From Hetaerina americana (taxonomy: Eukaryota > Arthropoda > Insecta > Odonata > Calopterygidae): DNA of 64,000 nucleotides. The notes beneath the pieces were generated by a model. The model worked only from the letters and a program-made list of their open reading frames with translations. It was not told the origin of the DNA and did no database searches. Both the position numbers and the translations under genes were made by a program. The first letter of the stretch is position 1; each line of letters opens with the position of its first letter. The stretch is taken from positions 1-64,000 of the forward strand of contig JAKTNV010000677.1 in assembly GCA_022747635.1 (NCBI GenBank). The letters are read 5' to 3'. Shown piece by piece: positions 24,851 to 37,413 of the stretch.

Positions 24851-25900
24851 GAGTATTTCACCTAGAAAAGGGCGGGGTATTGGCACTTTTCATGGAATAA
24901 TTTGAAAAATTAAAATTTCTAAAAATGAAATAAATGCCTCATATACACCTCAAACATTCACTCTATGATGGAAGATTGTTGTTATTCGCAATATTTTTTG
25001 AAATTTGGGCTCTTTTACTAACATTAACACTTGCGCTGACGCATCTTTTATGATCATTTCTTGTCTTTATGATTTATTCCTGGTTTTATTTTGTTTATTT
25101 GACGAAAATGAACAACGATACACACCATAGAAACATTTTTGTTTGATTTGTTTCGAGTGAGAATTTCACCTAGAACCCAAAGCGGGTATTGGCACTTTTC
25201 ATGGAAAAATGTGAAATATTATAATTTCTAAAAATGAAATAAAACTCTTCTTTACACCTCAAACATTCACTCTATAATGGAAAATTGTTGTTTTTCGCAA
25301 TATTTTTTGAAATTTGGGCTCTTTTACTAACATTAAGACTTGCGCTGAGACATCTTTTATGCTCATTTCTTGTCTTAAATGATTTATTCTGGGTTTAATT
25401 TTTTTATTTGATTAAAATGAACAACAATACACACCAAGGAAACATTTTTGTTTGATTTGTGTCGAGTGAGAATTTCACCTAAAACCCAAAAGGGGGGGGT
25501 ATTGGCACTTTTCATGGAAAAATGTGAAAAATTAAAATTTTTAAAAATGAAATAAATGCCTCATATACACCTCAAACATTCACTCTAAAATGGAAGATTG
25601 TTGTTTTTCGCAATATTTTTTGAAAATTACTTTTAATAACATTAACAATTGCGCTGAGGCATCTTTTATGCTCATTTCTTGTCTTAAATGATTTATTCTG
25701 GGTTTTATTTTGTTTATTTGATGAAAATGAACAAAAATACGCACTATGGAAACATTTTTGTTTGATTTGTGTCGAGTGATAATTTCACCTAGACCCCAAA
25801 GAGGGGGGTATTGGCACTTTTCATGGAAAAACGTGAAAAATTAATTTTCTAAAAATGAAATGAATGCCTTCTATACACTTCAAACATTAGCTCTTTAATG
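24850..25900 (+). repeat. Third, shortened copy of the 12.1/17.1-kb block
   Basis: Monomers at 24934, 25243, 25556 and 25864 match 17495, 17804, 18117 and 18425 at a shift of 7,439. The leading monomer with GATTGTATTTTTTCGC (17,186 in the other copy) is missing here. Confidence 0.9.
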
Positions 25901-26099
25901 GAAGATTGTTGTTTTTCGCAATATTTTTGAAATTTGGGCCTATTTACTAACATTAACACTTGCGCTGAGGCATCTTTTATGCTCATTTCTTGTCTTTAAT
26001 GATTTATTCTGGGTTTTATTTTGTTTATTTGATGAAAATGAACAGCAATACACACCATGGAAACATTTTTGTTTGATTTGTGTCGAGTGAGAATTTCAC

Positions 26100-26395
26100 C
26101 TAGAACCCAAAGGGGGGGTATTGGCACTTTTCATGGAAAAATGAGAAATATTAAAATTTCTAAAAATGAAATAAAACTCTTCTATACACCTCAAACATTC
26201 ACTCTATAATGGAAGATTGTTTTTTTTCGCAATATTTTTTGAAATTTTGGCTCTTTTACTAACATTAACACTTTCGCTGAGACATCTTTTATGCTCATTT
26301 CTTGTTTTTAATGATTTATTCTGGGTTTTATTTTCTTTATTTGATGAAAATGAACAACAATACACACCATGGAATAATTTTTGTTTGTTTTTTGT
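26100..26395 (+). repeat. Monomer shared with 39.2 kb (42-monomer shift)
   Basis: This segment and 39,203-39,500 share AAAAATGAGAAATATT, a long T-run before CGCAATATTTT, GAAATTTTGGCTC and TTCTTGTTTTTAATG. The shift is 13,103 bases. Both are followed by the TGCAATAATGTG tail. The match suggests transfer of about one monomer over long distance, or descent from a larger shared block. Confidence 0.8.
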
Positions 26396-28285
26396 CCAGT
26401 GAGAATTTCACCTAGAAAAGGGCGGGGTATTGGCACTTTTCATGCAATAATGTGAAAAATTAAAATTTCTAAAAATGAAATAAATGCCTCATATACACCT
26501 CTACCATTCACTCTATAATGGAAGATTGTTGTTATTCGCAATATTTTTTGAAATATGGGCTCTTTTACTAACATTTACACTTGCGCTGACGCATCTTTTA
26601 TGCTCATTTCTTGTCTTTATGATTTATTCCTGGTTTTATTTTGTTTATTTGACGAAAATGAACAACGATACACACCATAGAAACATTTTTGTTTGATTTG
26701 TGTCTAGTGAGAATTTCACCTAGAACCCAAAGGGGGGGTATTGGCACTTTTCATGGAAAAATGTGAAATTTTAAAATTTCTAAAAATGAAATAAAACTCT
26801 TCTATACACCTCAAACATTCACTCTATAATGGAAAATTGTTGTTTTTCGCAATATTTTTTGAAATTTGGGCTCTTTTACTAACATAGAGACTTGCGCTGA
26901 GACATCTTTTATGCTCATTTCTTGTCTTAAATGATTTATTCTGGGTTTAATTTTTTTATTTGATTAAAATGAACAACAATACACACCAAGGAAACATTTT
27001 TGTTTGATTTGTGTCGAGTGAGAATTTCACCTAAAACCCAAAAGGGGGGGGGTATTGGCACTTTTCATGGAAAAATGTGAAAAATTAAAATTTCTAAAAA
27101 TGAAATAAATGCCTCATATACACCTCAAACATTCACTCTAAAATGGAAGATTGTTGTTTTTCGCAATATTTTTTGAAATTTACTTTTAATAACATTAACA
27201 ATTGCGCTGAGACATCTTTTATGCTCATTTCTTGTCTTAAATGATTTATTCTGGGTTTTATTTTGTTTATTTGATGAAAATGAACAAAAATACACACTAT
27301 GGAAACATTTTTGTTTAATTTGTGTCGAGTGATAATTTCACCTAGACCCCAAAGAGGGGGGTATTGGCACTTTTCATGGAAAAACGTGAAAAATTAATTT
27401 TCTAAAAATGAAATAAATGCCTTCTATACACTTCAAACATTCGCTCTTTAATGGAAGATTGTTGTTTTTCGCAATATTTTTGAAATTTGGGCCTATTTAC
27501 TAACATTAAGACTAGCGCTGAGGCATCTTTTATGCTCATTTCTTGTCTTTAATGATTTATTCTGGGTTTTATTTTTTTATTTGATGAAAATAAACAACAA
27601 TACACACCATGGAAACATTTTTGTTTGATTTGTGTTAATTGAGAATTTCTCCTAGAACCCAAGGGGGGGGTATTGGCACATTTCATGGAAAAATGTGAAA
27701 AATTAAAATTTCTAAAAATAAAATAAATGCCTTCTATACACCTCAAACATTCACTCTATAATGGAAGATTGTTGTTTTTCGCAATATTTTTTGAATTTTG
27801 GGCTCTTTTACTAACATTAACACTTGCGCTGAGGCATCTTTTATGCTCATTTCTTGTCTTTAATGATTTATTCTGGGTTTTATTTTGTTTATTTGAGGAA
27901 AATGAACAACAATACACACCATGGAAACATTTTTGTTTGATTTGTGTCGAGTGAGAATTTCACCTAGAACCCAAAGGGGAAGGTATTGGCAATTTTCATG
28001 GAAAAATGTGAAAAATTAATATTTCTAAAAATGAAATAAATGCCTTCGATACACCTCGAACATTCACTCTATAATGGAAGATTGTTGTTTTTCGCAATAT
28101 TTTTTGAAATTTGGGCTATTTTACTAACATTAACACTTGCTCTGAGGCATTTTTATGCTCATTTCTTGTCTTAAATGATTTATTCCTGGTTTTATTTTGT
28201 TTATTTGACGAAAATGAACAACGATACACACAATAGAAACATTTTTGTTTGATTTGTGTCGAGTGAGAATTTCACCTAGAACCCA
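26311..28285 (+). repeat. Duplicated block, 9-monomer shift (left copy)
   Basis: Six monomers (26484, 26795, 27109, 27417, 27727, 28040) match 29280-30836 at exactly 2,796 bases each. Rare shared features are GTTAATTGAGAATTTCTCC, TTTGAGGAAAATG, CCCAAAGGGGAAGG and CACCTCGAACATTC. Private changes include TTTTTTATTTGATGAAAATAAAC in this copy near 27,575. Confidence 0.93.
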
Positions 28286-28499
28286 AAGGGGAAGGTATTG
28301 GCAATTTTCATGGAAAAATGTGAAAAATTAATTTTCTAAAAATGAAATGAATGCCTTCTATACACTTCAAACATTAGCTCTTTAATGGATGATTGTTGTT
28401 TTTCGCAATATTTTTGAAATTTGGGCCTATTTACTAACATTAACACTTGCGCTGAGGCATCTTTTATGCTCATTTCTTGTCTTTAATGATTTATTCTGG

Positions 28500-30490
28500 G
28501 TTTTATTTTGTTTAATTGATGAAAATGAACAACAATACACACCATGGAAACATTTTTGTTTGATTTGTGTCGAGTGAGAATTTACCCTAGACCCCAAAGG
28601 GGGGGGATTGGCACTTTTCATGGAAAAATGTGAAATTTTGAAATTTCTAAAAATAAAATAAATGCCTTCTATACACCTCAAACCTTCACTCTATAATGGA
28701 AGATTGTAGTTTTTCGCAATATTTTTTGAAATTTGGGCTCTTTTACTAACATTAACACCTGCGCTGAGGCATCTTTTATGCTTATTTCTTGTCTTTATGA
28801 TTTATTCCTGGTTTTTTTTGTTTATTTGACGAAAATGAACAACGATACACACCATGGAAAATTTTTGTTTGAATTGTGTCGAGTGAGAATTTCACCTAGA
28901 ACCCAAAGGGGGGGTATTGGCACTTTTCATGGAAAAATGTGAAATATTAAAATTTCTAAAAATGAAATAAAACTCTTCTATACACCTCAATCATTCACTC
29001 TTTAACGGAAGATTGTCGTTTTTCGCAATATTTTTTGAAATTTGGGCTCTTTTACTAACATTAACACTTTCGCTGAGACATCTTTTATGCTCATTTCTTG
29101 TCTTTAATGATTTATTCTGGGTTTTATTTTCTTTATTTGATGAAAATGAACAACAATACACACCATGGAATAATTTTTGTTTGTTTTTTGTCCAGTGAGA
29201 ATTTCACCTAGAAAAGGGCGGGGTATTGGCACTTTTCATGCAATAATGTGAAAAATTAAAATTTCTAAAAATGAAATAAATGCCTCATATACACCTCTAC
29301 CATTCACTCTATAATGGAAGATTGTTGTTATTCGCAATATTTTTTGAAATATGGGCTCTTTTACTAACATTTACACTTGCGCTGACGCATCTTTTATGCT
29401 CATTTCTTGTCTTTATGATTTATTCCTGGTTTTATTTTGTTTATTTGACGAAAATGAACAACGATACACACCATAGAAACATTTTTGTTTGATTTGTGTC
29501 TAGTGAGAATTTCACCTAGAACCCAAAGGGGGGGTATTGGCACTTTTCATGGAAAAATGTGAAATTTTAAAATTTCTAAAAATGAAATAAAACTCTTCTA
29601 TACACCTCAAACATTCACTCTATAATGGAAAATTGTTGTTTTTCGCAATATTTTTTGAAATTTGGGCTCTTTTACTAACATAGAGACTTGCGCTGAGACA
29701 TCTTTTATGCTCATTTCTTGTCTTAAATGATTTATTCTGGGTTTAATTTTTTTATTTGATTAAAATGAACAACAATACACACCAAGGAAACATTTTTGTT
29801 TGATTTGTGTCGAGTGAGAATTTCACCTAAAACCCAAAAGGGGGGGGGTATTGGCACTTTTCATGGAAAAATGTGAAAAATTAAAATTTCTAAAAATGAA
29901 ATAAATGCCTCATATACACCTCAAACATTCACTCTAAAATGGAAGATTGTTGTTTTTCGCAATATTTTTTGAAATTTACTTTTAATAACATTAACAATTG
30001 CGCTGAGACATCTTTTATGCTCATTTCTTGTCTTAAATGATTTATTCTGGGTTTTATTTTGTTTATTTGATGAAAATGAACAAAAATACACACTATGGAA
30101 ACATTTTTGTTTAATTTGTGTCGAGTGATAATTTCACCTAGACCCCAAAGAGGGGGGTATTGGCACTTTTCATGGAAAAACGTGAAAAATTAATTTTCTA
30201 AAAATGAAATAAATGCCTTCTATACACTTCAAACATTCGCTCTTTAATGGAAGATTGTTGTTTTTCGCAATATTTTTGAAATTTGGGCCTATTTACTAAC
30301 ATTAAGACTAGCGCTGAGGCATCTTTTATGCTCATTTCTTGTCTTTAATGATTTATTCTGGGTTTTATTTTTTTATTTGATGAAAATGAACAACAATACA
30401 CACCATGGAAACATTTTTGTTTGATTTGTGTTAATTGAGAATTTCTCCTAGAACCCAAGGGGGGGGTATTGGCACATTTCATGGAAAAAT
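28500..30490 (+). repeat. Duplicated block, 15-monomer shift (left copy)
   Basis: This block matches 33,168-35,157 at 4,667-4,668 bases through six monomers. It includes GTTTAATTGATG, AAACCTTCACTC, TTTAACGG against TTTATCGG, CTCTACCATTC and ACATAGAGACTTGCGC. It overlaps the right copy of the 2,796 repeat, so the 9-monomer and 15-monomer duplications are nested. Confidence 0.91.
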
Positions 30491-31081
30491 GTGAAAAATT
30501 AAAATTTCTAAAAATAAAATAAATGCCTTCTATACACCTCAAACATTCACTCTATAATGGAAGATTGTTGTTTTTCGCAATATTTTTTGAATTTTGGGCT
30601 CTTTTACTAACATTAACACTTGCGCTGAGGCATCTTTTATGCTCATTTCTTGTCTTTAATGATTTATTCTGGGTTTTATTTTGTTTATTTGAGGAAAATG
30701 AACAACAATACACACCATGGAAACATTTTTGTTTGATTTGTGTCGAGTGAGAATTTCACCTAGAACCCAAAGGGGAAGGTATTGGCAATTTTCATGGAAA
30801 AATGTGAAAAATTAATATTTCTAAAAATGAAATAAATGCCTTCGATACACCTCGAACATTCACTCTATAATGGAAGATTGTTGTTTTTCGCAATATTTTT
30901 TGAAATTTGGGCTATTTTACTAACATTAACACTTGCTCTGAGGCATTTTTATGCTCATTTCTTGTCTTAAATGATTTATTCCTGGTTTTATTTTGTTTAT
31001 TTGACGAAAATGAACAACGATACACACAATAGAAACATTTTTGTTTGATTTGTGTCGAGTGAGAATTTCACCTAGAACCCA
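29107..31081 (+). repeat. Duplicated block, 9-monomer shift (right copy)
   Basis: This is the partner of 26,311-28,285. The match ends in the G-run: the left copy ends its last monomer with GGGGAAGG, while this copy has an uninterrupted G-run at 31,084. Confidence 0.93.
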
Positions 31082-31139
31082 AAGGGGGGGGGTATTGGCA
31101 CTTTTCATGGAAAAATGTGAAATATTAAAATTTCTAAAA

Positions 31140-32829
31140 ATGAAATAAAACTCTTCTATACACCTCAAACATTCACTCTAAAATGGAATATTGTTGTTTT
31201 TCGCAATATTTTTTGAATTTTGGGCTCTTTTACTACCATTAACACTTGCGCTGAGGAAACTTTTATGCTCATCTCTTGTCTTTAATGATTTATTCTGGGT
31301 TTTATTTTGTTTATTTGATGAAAATGAACAAAAATACATACCATTAAAACATTTTCGTTTGATTTGTGTTGAGTGAGAATTTCACCTAGACCCCAAAAGG
31401 GGGGGGGGATTGGCACTTTTCATGGAAAAATGTGAAATTTTGAAATTTCTAAAAATAAATTAAATGCCTTCTATACACTTCAAACCTTCAATCTATGATG
31501 GAAGATTGTAGTTTTTCGCAATATTTTTTGAATTTTGGGCTCTTTTACTAACATTAACACCTGCGCTGAGGCATCTTTTATGCTTATTTCTTGTCTTTAT
31601 GATTTATTCCTGGTTTTTTTTGTTTATTTGACGAAAATGAACAACGATACACACCATGGAAACATTTTTGTTTGATTTGTGTCGAGTGAGAATTTCACCT
31701 AGAACCCAAAGGGGGGGTATTGGCACTTTTCATGGAAAAATGTGAAACATTAAAATTTCTAAAAATGAAATAAAACTCTTCTATACACCTCAATCATTCA
31801 CTCTTTATCGGAAGATTGTCGTTTTTCGCAATATTTTTTGAAATTTGGGCTCTTTTACTAACATTAACACTTTCGCTGAGACATCTTTTATGCTCATTTC
31901 TTGTCTTTAATGATTTATTCTGGGTTTTATTTTCTTTATTTGATGAAAATGAACAACAATACACACCATGGAATAATTTTTGTTTGTTTTTTGTCCAGTG
32001 AGAATTTCACCTAGAAAAGGGCGGGGTATTGGCACTTTTCATGCAATAATGTGAAAAATTAAAATTTCTAAAAATGAAATAAATGCCTCATATACACCTC
32101 TATCATTCACTCTATAATGGAAGATTGTTGCTATTCGCAATATTTTTTGAAATTTCGGCTCTTTTACTAACATTAACACTTGCGCTGACGCATCTTTTAT
32201 GCTTATTTCTTGTCTTTATGATTTATTCCTGGTTTTATTTTGTTAATTTGACGAAAATGAACAACGATACACACCATAGAAACATTTTTGTTTGATTTGT
32301 GTCTAGTGAGAATTTCACCTAGAACCCAAAGGGGGGGTATTGGCACTTTTCATGGAAAAATGAGAAGTATTAAAATTTCTAAAAATGAAATAAAACTCTT
32401 CTATACACTTCAAACATTCACTCTATAATGGAAAATTGTTGTTTTTCGCAATATTTTTTGAAATTTGGGCTCTTTTACTAACATTAAGACTTGCGCTGAG
32501 ACATCTTTTATGCTCATTTCTTGTCTTAAATGATTTATTCTGGGTTTTATTTTGTTTATTTGATGAAAATGAACAAAAATACACATCATGGAAACATTTT
32601 TGTTTGATTTTTGTCAAGGGAGAATTTCACCTAGAACCCAAAGGGGGGGGTATTGGCACTTTTCATGGAAATAGTGAAAAATTAAAAATTCAAAAAATGA
32701 AATAAATGCCTTCGATACACCTCAAACATTCACTGTATAATGGAAGATTGTTGTTTTTCGCAATATTTTTTGAAATTTGGGCTCTTTTACTAACATTAAC
32801 ACTTGCGCTGAGGCATCTTTTATGCTCAT
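31140..32829 (+). repeat. Duplicated block, 14-monomer shift (left copy)
   Basis: This block matches 35,495-37,225. The shift is 4,355 up to the monomer at 31,464 and 4,395 after it, because the right copy carries a 40-base net insertion. Shared rare variants are ACATACCATTAAAACATTTT, AAATTAAATGCC with CTTCAATCTATGATGG, TCTATCATTCAC with GTTGCTATTCGC, and GTTAATTTGACG. Confidence 0.92.
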
Positions 32830-33017
32830 TTCTTTGTTTAATGATTTTTTCCTGGTTTTATTTTGTTTATTTGACGAAAATGAACAACAATACACACCAT
32901 GGAAACATTTTTGTTTGATTTCTGTCGAGTGAGAATTTCACCTAGAACCCAAAGGGGGGGGTATTGGCACTTTTCATGGAAAAATGTGAAATATTAAAAT
33001 TTCTAAAAATAAAATAA

Positions 33018-33329
33018 ATGCCTTCTATACACCTCAAACATTCACTCTATAATGGAAGATTGTATTTTTTCGCAATATTTTTTGAAATTTGGGCTCCTTT
33101 ACTAACATTAACACTTTCGCTGAGGCATCTTTTATGCTCACATCTCTTCTTTAATGATTTATTCTGGGTTTTATTTTGTTTAATTGATGAAAATGAACAA
33201 CAATACACACCATGGAAACATTTTTGTTTGATTTGTGTCGAGTGAGAATTTCACCTAGACCCCAAAGGGGGGGGATTGGCACTTTTCATGGAAAAATGTG
33301 AAATTTTGAAATTTCTAAAAATAAAATAA
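33018..33329 (+). repeat. Chimeric monomer at left edge of the 33.2-kb copy
   Basis: The left part (GATTGTATTTTTTCGC, GCTCACATCTCTTC) is the 17,186 type, which elsewhere goes on to TTTTCTTTATTTGATG. Here it changes to TTTTGTTTAATTGATG and GAGACCCC-like ends of the 28,351 type. The switch is at about 33,165-33,180. Confidence 0.87.
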
Positions 33330-35157
33330 ATGCCTTCTATACACCTCAAACCTTCACTCTATAATGGAAGATTGTAGTTTTTCGCAATATTTTTTGAAAT
33401 TTGGGCTCTTTTACTAACATTAACACCTGCGCTGAGGCATCTTTTATGCTTATTTCTTGTCTTTATGATTTATTCCTGGTTTTTTTTGTTTATTTGACGA
33501 AAATGAACAACGATACACACCATGGAAAATTTTTGTTTGAATTGTGTCGAGTGAGAATTTCACCTAGAACCCAAAGGGGGGGTATTGGCACTTTTCATGG
33601 AAAAATGTGAAATATTAAAATTTCTAAAAATGAAATAAAACTCTTCTATACACCTCAATCATTCACTCTTTATCGGAAGATTGTCGTTTTTCGCAATATT
33701 TTTTGAAATTTGGGCTCTTTTACTAACATTAACACTTTCGCTGAGACATCTTTTATGCTCATTTCTTGTCTTTAATGATTTATTCTGGGTTTTATTTTCT
33801 TTATTTGATGAAAATGAACAACAATACACACCATGGAATAATTTTTGTTTGTTTTTTGTCCAGTGAGAATTTCACCTAGAAAAGGGCGGGGTATTGGCAC
33901 TTTTCATGCAATAATGTGAAAAATTAAAATTTCTAAAAATGAAATAAATGCCTCATATACACCTCTACCGTTCACTCTATAATGGAAGATTGTTGTTATT
34001 CGCAATATTTTTTGAAATATGGGCTCTTTTACTAACATTTACACTTGCGCTGACGCATCTTTTATGCTCATTTCTTGTCTTTATGATTTATTCCTGGTTT
34101 TATTTTGTTTATTTGACGAAAATGAACAACGATACACACCATAGAAACATTTTTGTTTGATTTGTGTCTAGTGAGAATTTCACCTAGAACCCAAAGGGGG
34201 GGTATTGGCACTTTTCATGGAAAAATGTGAAATTTTAAAATTTCTAAAAATGAAATAAAACTCTTCTATACACCTCAAACATTCACTCTATAATGGAAAA
34301 TTGTTGTTTTTCGCAATATTTTTTGAAATTTGGGCTCTTTTACTAACATAGAGACTTGCGCTGAGACATCTTTTATGCTCATTTCTTGTCTTAAATGATT
34401 TATTCTGGGTTTAATTTTTTTATTTGATTAAAATGAACAACAATACACACCAAGGAAACATTTTTGTTTGATTTGTGTCGAGTGAGAATTTCACCTAAAA
34501 CCCAAAAGGGGGGGGTATTGGCACTTTTCATGGAAAAATGTGAAAAATTAAAATTTCTAAAAATGAAATAAATGCCTCATATACACCTCAAACATTCACT
34601 CTAAAATGGAAGATTGTTGTTTTTCGCAATATTTTTTGAAATTTACTTTTAATAACATTAACAATTGCGCTGAGACATCTTTTATGCTCATTTCTTGTCT
34701 TAAATGATTTATTCTGGGTTTTATTTTGTTTATTTGATGAAAATGAACAAAAATACACACTATGGAAACATTTTTGTTTAATTTGTGTCGAGTGATAATT
34801 TCACCTAGACCCCATAGAGGGGGGTATTGGCACTTTTCATGGAAAAACGTGAAAAATTAATTTTCTAAAAATGAAATAAATGCCTTCTATACACTTCAAA
34901 CATTCGCTCTTTAATGGAAGATTGTTGTTTTTCGCAATATTTTTGAAATTTGGGCCTATTTACTAACATTAAGACTAGCGCTGAGGCATCTTTTATGCTC
35001 ATTTCTTGTCTTTAATGATTTATTCTGGGTTTTTTTTGTTTATCTGATGAAAATGAACAACAATACACACCATGGAAACATTTTTGTTTGATTTGTGTTA
35101 AATGAGAATTTCTCCTAGAACCCAAGGGGGGGGTATTGGCACATTTCATGGAAAAAT
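33168..35157 (+). repeat. Duplicated block, 15-monomer shift (right copy)
   Basis: This is the partner of 28,500-30,490. A patch near 35,030-35,045 reads GGGTTTTTTTTGTTTATCTG instead of the left copy's GGGTTTTATTTTTTTATTTG. That looks like a short conversion tract from the TTTATCTG monomer type. Confidence 0.9.
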
Positions 35158-35494
35158 GTGAAATTTTAAAATTTCTAAAAATAAAATAAATGCCTTCTAT
35201 ACACCTCAAACATTCACTCTATAATGGAAGATTGTTGTTTTTCGCAATATTTTTTTGAAATTTGGGCTCTTTAACTAACATTAACACTTGCGCTGAGGCA
35301 TCTTTTATGCCCATTTCTTGTCTTTAATGATTTATTCCTGAATTAATTTTGTATATTTGACGAAAATGAACAACAATACATACCATGGAAACACTTTTGT
35401 TTTATTTGGCGCGAGTGTGAATTTCACCTAGAACCCAAAGGGGGGGGTATTGGCACTTTTCATGGAAAAATGTGAAAAATTAAAATTTCTAAAA

Positions 35495-37225
35495 ATGAAA
35501 TAAAACTCTTCTATACACCTAAAACATTCACTCTAAAATGGAATATTGTTGTTTTTCGCAATATTTTTTGAATTTTGGGCTCTTTTACTAACATTAACAC
35601 TTGCGCTGAGGAATCTTTTATGCTCATCTCTTGTCTTTAATGATTTATTCTGGGTTTTATTTTGTTTATTTGATGAAAATGAACAAAAATACATACCATT
35701 AAAACATTTTTGTTTGATTTGTGTTGAGTGAGAATTTCACCTAGACCCCAAAAGGGGGGGGGGATTGGCACTTTTCATGGAAAAATGTGAAATTTTGAAA
35801 TTTCTAAAAATAAATTAAATGCCTTCTATACACTTCAAACCTTCAATCTATGATGGAAGATTGTAGTTTTTCGCAATATTTTTTGAAATTTGGGCTCTTT
35901 TACTAACATTAACACCTGCGCTGAGGCATCTTTTATGCTTATTTCTTGTCTTTATGATTTATTCCTGTTTTTTTTTGTTTATTTGACGAAAATGAACAAC
36001 GATACACACCATGGAAACATTTTTGTTTGATTTGTGTCGAGTGAGAATTTCACCTAGAACCCAAAGGGCACTTTTATGGCACTGTATTATGTATATTATG
36101 TTTATGGCACTGTATTGGCACTTTTCATGGAAAAATGTGAAACATTAAAATTTCTAAAAATGAAATAAAACTCTTCTATACACCTCAATCATTCACTCTT
36201 TATCGGAAGATTGTCGTTTTTCGCAATATTTTTTGAAACTTGGGCTCTTTTACTAACATTAACACTTTCGCTGAGACATCTTTTATGCTCATTTCTTGTC
36301 TTTAATGATTTATCCTGGGTTTTATTTTCTTTATTTGATGAAAATGAACAACAATACACACCATGGAATAATTTTTGTTTGTTTTTTGTCCAGTGAGAAT
36401 TTCACCTAGAAAAGGGCGGGGTATTGGCACTTTTCATGCAATAATGTGAAAAATTAAAATTTCTAAAAATGAAATAAATGCCTCATATACACCTCTATCA
36501 TTCACTCTATAATGGAAGATTGTTGCTATTCGCAATATTTTTTGAAATTTGGGCTCTTTTACTAACATTTACACTTGCGCTGACGCATCTTTTATGCTTA
36601 TTTCTTGTCTTTATGATTTATTCCTGGTTTTATTTTGTTAATTTGACGAAAATGAACAACGATACACACCATAGAAACATTTTTGTTTGATTTGTGTCTA
36701 GTGAGAATTTCACCTAGAACCCAAAGGGGGGGTATTGGCACTTTTCATGGAAAAATGAGAAATATTAAAATTTCTAAAAATGAAATAAAACTCTTCTATA
36801 CACTTCAAACATTCACTCTATAATGGAAAATTGTTGTTTTTCGCAATATTTTTTGAAATTTGGGCTCTTTTACTAACATTAAGACTTGCGCTGAGACATC
36901 TTTTATGCTCATTTCTTGTCTTAAATGATTTATTCTGGGTTTTATTTTGTTTATTTGATGAAAATGAACAAAAATACACACCATGGAAACATTTTTGTTT
37001 GATTTTTGTCAAGGGAGAATTTCACCTAGAACCCAAAGGGGGGGGTATTGGCACTTTTCATGGAAAAATGTGAAAAATTAAAAATTCAAAAAATGAAATA
37101 AATGCCTTCGATACACCTCAAACATTCACTCTATAATGGAAGATTGTTGTTTTTCGCAATATTTTTTGAAATTTGGGCTCTTTTACTAACATTAACACTT
37201 GCGCTGAGGCATCTTTTATGCTCAT
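35495..37225 (+). repeat. Duplicated block, 14-monomer shift (right copy)
   Basis: This is the partner of 31,140-32,829 and contains the insert at 36,069-36,112. The right end lies in the monomer at 37,102, which keeps CTTGTCTTTATG where the left copy reads CTTTGTTTAATG. Confidence 0.92.
36069..36112 (+). other. 44-nt non-satellite insert replacing the G-run
   Basis: Between CCCAAAGGG and TATTGGCAC, where other monomers have a G-run, this one has 44 bases that do not occur elsewhere in the window. The insert contains a direct repeat: TTTATGGCACTGTATT at 36,073-36,088 and again at 36,101-36,116, a 28-base period. Its pieces resemble the flank (TTGGCACTTTT, TATT), so templated slippage during repair is as likely as capture of outside DNA. 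The paired copy near 31,710 lacks it, so it arose after that duplication or was lost from the other copy. Confidence 0.9.
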
Positions 37226-37413
37226 TTCTTGTCTTTATGATTTATTCCTGGTTTTATTTTTTTTATTTGACGAAAATGAACAACGATACACACCATGGAA
37301 ACATTTTTCTTTGATTTGTGTCGAGTGAGAATTCCACCTAGAACCCAAAGGGGGGGGTATTGGCACTTTTCATGGAAAAATGTGAAAAATTAAAATTTCT
37401 AAAAATGAAATAA

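Larger units (their letters stand above)
18425..26310 (+). repeat. Region with 25- and 40-monomer long-range repeats
   Basis: Monomer starts are 18425, 18734, 19043, 19354, 19661, 19971, 20280, 20591, 20899, 21210, 21524, 21836, 22145, 22454, 22767, 23075, 23383, 23696, 24004, 24314, 24626, 24934, 25243, 25556, 25864 and 26175. The part from 20,995 to 24,402 repeats 8,591-11,997 almost base for base at a shift of about 12,405. Three consecutive AACTCTTC-leader monomers at 19354, 19661 and 19971 break the usual alternation of leaders. Confidence 0.92.
26311..37413 (+). repeat. Region of 9-, 14- and 15-monomer duplicated blocks
   Basis: Monomer starts are 26484, 26795, 27109, 27417, 27727, 28040, 28351, 28662, 28971, 29280, 29591, 29905, 30213, 30523, 30836, 31149, 31464, 31774, 32083, 32394, 32706, 33018, 33330, 33639, 33948, 34259, 34572, 34880, 35190, 35504, 35819, 36169, 36478, 36789 and 37102. 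Blocks repeat at shifts of 2,796, 4,668 and 4,355-4,395 bases. The only sequence not explained by the satellite is the short insert at 36,069-36,112. Confidence 0.92.

Noticed and set aside
36069..36116. Transposon or target-site duplication
   Set aside because: The insert is only 44 bases, has no terminal inverted repeats, and its direct repeats lie inside it and not as flanking duplications. Slippage or filler synthesis explains it better.
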